Below, one piece after another: positions 51,636 to 52,290 of a stretch of DNA of 52,290 bases. Within the stretch, counting starts at the first letter, position 1. Each line of letters starts with the position of its first letter. The notes under the pieces are model-generated. The model searched no databases and was not told the DNA's origin. It saw nothing but the letters and a program-made list of their open reading frames with translations. Both the position numbers and the translations under genes were made by a program. Origin of the DNA: Brevundimonas sp. (GTDB taxonomy: Bacteria > Pseudomonadota > Alphaproteobacteria > Caulobacterales > Caulobacteraceae); contig NZ_QFNM01000019.1 in assembly GCF_003248455.1 (NCBI RefSeq), positions 1-52,290 of the forward strand, given 5' to 3'.

Positions 51636-51705
51636 TCTGTCCGTCCTTTCGAGGGGCGGACTCTAGCTATTCGTGGAGGAGTTTCAGGGGGTCACGTCAC
51701 GTATC

Positions 51706-51816
51706 ATGAACGAAGCCTCGCACGGCGTGGACGTCGACCCTGACGCGGCCAAGCGAGCGGTGGAGGTTGGAACAGTCTTTCTCACCGAACTGAGAGCCAT
51801 GGACACCCATAACTGA
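51706..51816 (+). pseudogene. Small 3' fragment of an interrupted gene
   Basis: Directly after the IS repeat, the frame MNEASHGVDVDPDAAKRAVE, VGTVFLTELRAMDTHN runs 36 codons to a stop. The codon use looks coding and there is no upstream start or ribosome site of its own. It is probably the C-terminal end of a gene cut by the IS3 insertion. I do not recognise the family. The 200 bases after it hold no gene. Confidence 0.4.
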
Positions 51817-52016
51817 GGCATCAGGTTCGGCAGGCATTGAGTGACTTCAAAAGTTTCATGGAGAGCGACGCCGGCGCATCCGCACGATACCAATCACGGC
51901 TCGGGCGACGCATCCACATAAATCGAGCCGCAGTCAAAGAAGATGTCCCCCCGCGGATCGCACCGCCTTTCAAGCCGCTGTCGCCGAACAGCTTGGTTCC
52001 ATTAAGCGTAGCACCT

Positions 52017-52290
52017 TTAGCGGTCAGGACCATGCGTGTGGCTATGGTGGGAATGATCGCCATGGGCGGCAGCACCCTCATGGTGATGTGCGGCATGCGC
52101 TGCCAGTGCCGCATAATGCACGGGGTCGGCGTCGAACTTCGCCTTGCAGCCGGCCGAGCAGAAGACGTAGCGCTCGCCTTCATACTCAGCCTTGTGAGCG
52201 GTCCTGGCGGGATCGACCACCATGCCGCAGACCGGATCATGGTCGACGTGACCGGACGGCGTTTCGCCGTCCGGCTCATGATGGTGATGA
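52017..52290 (-). CDS. His-rich YHS-domain protein (5' end beyond the window)
   Basis: The frame enters from the right edge as HHHHEPDGETPSGHVDHDP and continues VCGMVVDPARTAHKAEYEGE, RYVFCSAGCKAKFDADPVHY: the YHS domain with its DPVCGM and FCSAGC metal-ligand cysteines. The C-terminus is again His-rich (HHHEGAAAHGDHSHHSHTHG) and ends at a true stop. YHS domains bind copper or related metals and often precede or accompany copper-exporting P-type ATPases. This may be a free-standing metal-binding protein or a broken ATPase N-terminus. It starts a metal-resistance region outside the mobile backbone. Confidence 0.8.
   Translation of the reverse strand, partial: HHHHEPDGETPSGHVDHDPVCGMVVDPARTAHKAEYEGERYVFCSAGCKAKFDADPVHYAALAAHAAHHHEGAAAHGDHSHHSHTHGPDR

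Larger units (their letters stand above)
51178..51699 (-). mobile_element. Truncated, diverged IS3-family element
   Basis: The right inverted repeat (outer TGACGTGACCCCCTGA on the minus strand, 51699 inward) and orfA are complete, but orfB is cut after RRFGYRR near 51,178. OrfA is only about two thirds identical to that of the IS at 1-1269, so the two are different elements of one family and not a composite pair. The orientation is opposite to that of the left IS. A large deletion has removed the other end. Confidence 0.85.

Overview
This is a high-GC window of about 52 kb with the look of an alphaproteobacterial mobile element. A GcrA-family regulator, leaderless-looking starts, a RP4/Ti-type Trb secretion cluster and a MOBP (VirD2/TraI-like, DUF3363-type) relaxase all suggest Caulobacterales, for example Brevundimonas or Caulobacter. 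That placement is inferred from gene content, not from a database search. I see no tRNA, rRNA or CRISPR array.

Layout. (1) 1-1269 is an intact IS3-family insertion sequence whose left inverted repeat is base 1. (2) 1.9-22.6 kb is a dense defence island. It holds an AbiEi/AbiEii type IV toxin-antitoxin pair, a Gabija-like pair (class 2 OLD nuclease plus UvrD-like helicase), an Abi-type HEPN gene broken by one amber codon, a run of small unknown genes, and an XRE/ImmA-IrrE regulator pair with overlapping divergent promoters. It continues with two HEPN-like or DUF5677-like genes, a MerR-like gene with an 18-bp palindrome, and a SPARTA system (TIR-APAZ plus short prokaryotic Argonaute; the Argonaute carries a one-base frameshift). 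A second nucleotidyltransferase toxin-antitoxin-like pair lies directly upstream of SPARTA in the same transcription unit. A three-gene set follows, with a double-HNH nuclease-like protein and a HEPN-like protein. (3) 22.6-32.6 kb, all on the minus strand, is one conjugation operon: trbC-D-E-J-L-F-G-I, a TraF-like signal peptidase, a lytic transglycosylase and three small regulators. The ATPase gene trbB and the coupling protein gene traG are missing. (4) 32.6-37.1 kb: where trbB should be there is an array of CGACTT-like repeats with DnaA-box-like sites, a trbB 3' remnant, a complete arsenic operon (arsR-arsC-acr3-arsN-arsH), and a chimeric ORF joining the N-terminal part of an ECF sigma factor to the C-terminal part of a second TrbB. 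(5) 37.1-37.8 kb: two paralogous C-protein-like XRE regulators, each preceded by the same palindrome, in a lower-GC patch. (6) 37.8-50.7 kb is element backbone: a relaxase that seems truncated, a DUF2493 protein, a small HTH protein, GcrA, two SSB paralogues, a 1,424-residue strawberry-notch-type methyltransferase/helicase, a large ParB-like protein, a Toprim protein and a RadC remnant. (7) 50.8-52.3 kb: an AlpA-like gene, a truncated and diverged second IS3 element, a gene fragment, and a His-rich YHS-domain protein running off the end.

How the parts work together. The backbone (ParB, SNO, SSB, Toprim, DUF2493, relaxase, Trb) is what one expects of an integrative conjugative element or plasmid of this group. 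The defence island and the ars operon are cargo. The missing trbB and traG, the shortened relaxase and the truncated radC suggest an element that is decaying or needs help from elsewhere. The least explained parts are the fusion of a nucleotidyltransferase toxin-antitoxin pair with SPARTA into one unit, the double-HNH/HEPN set, the phased CGACTT array and the sigma/TrbB chimera.
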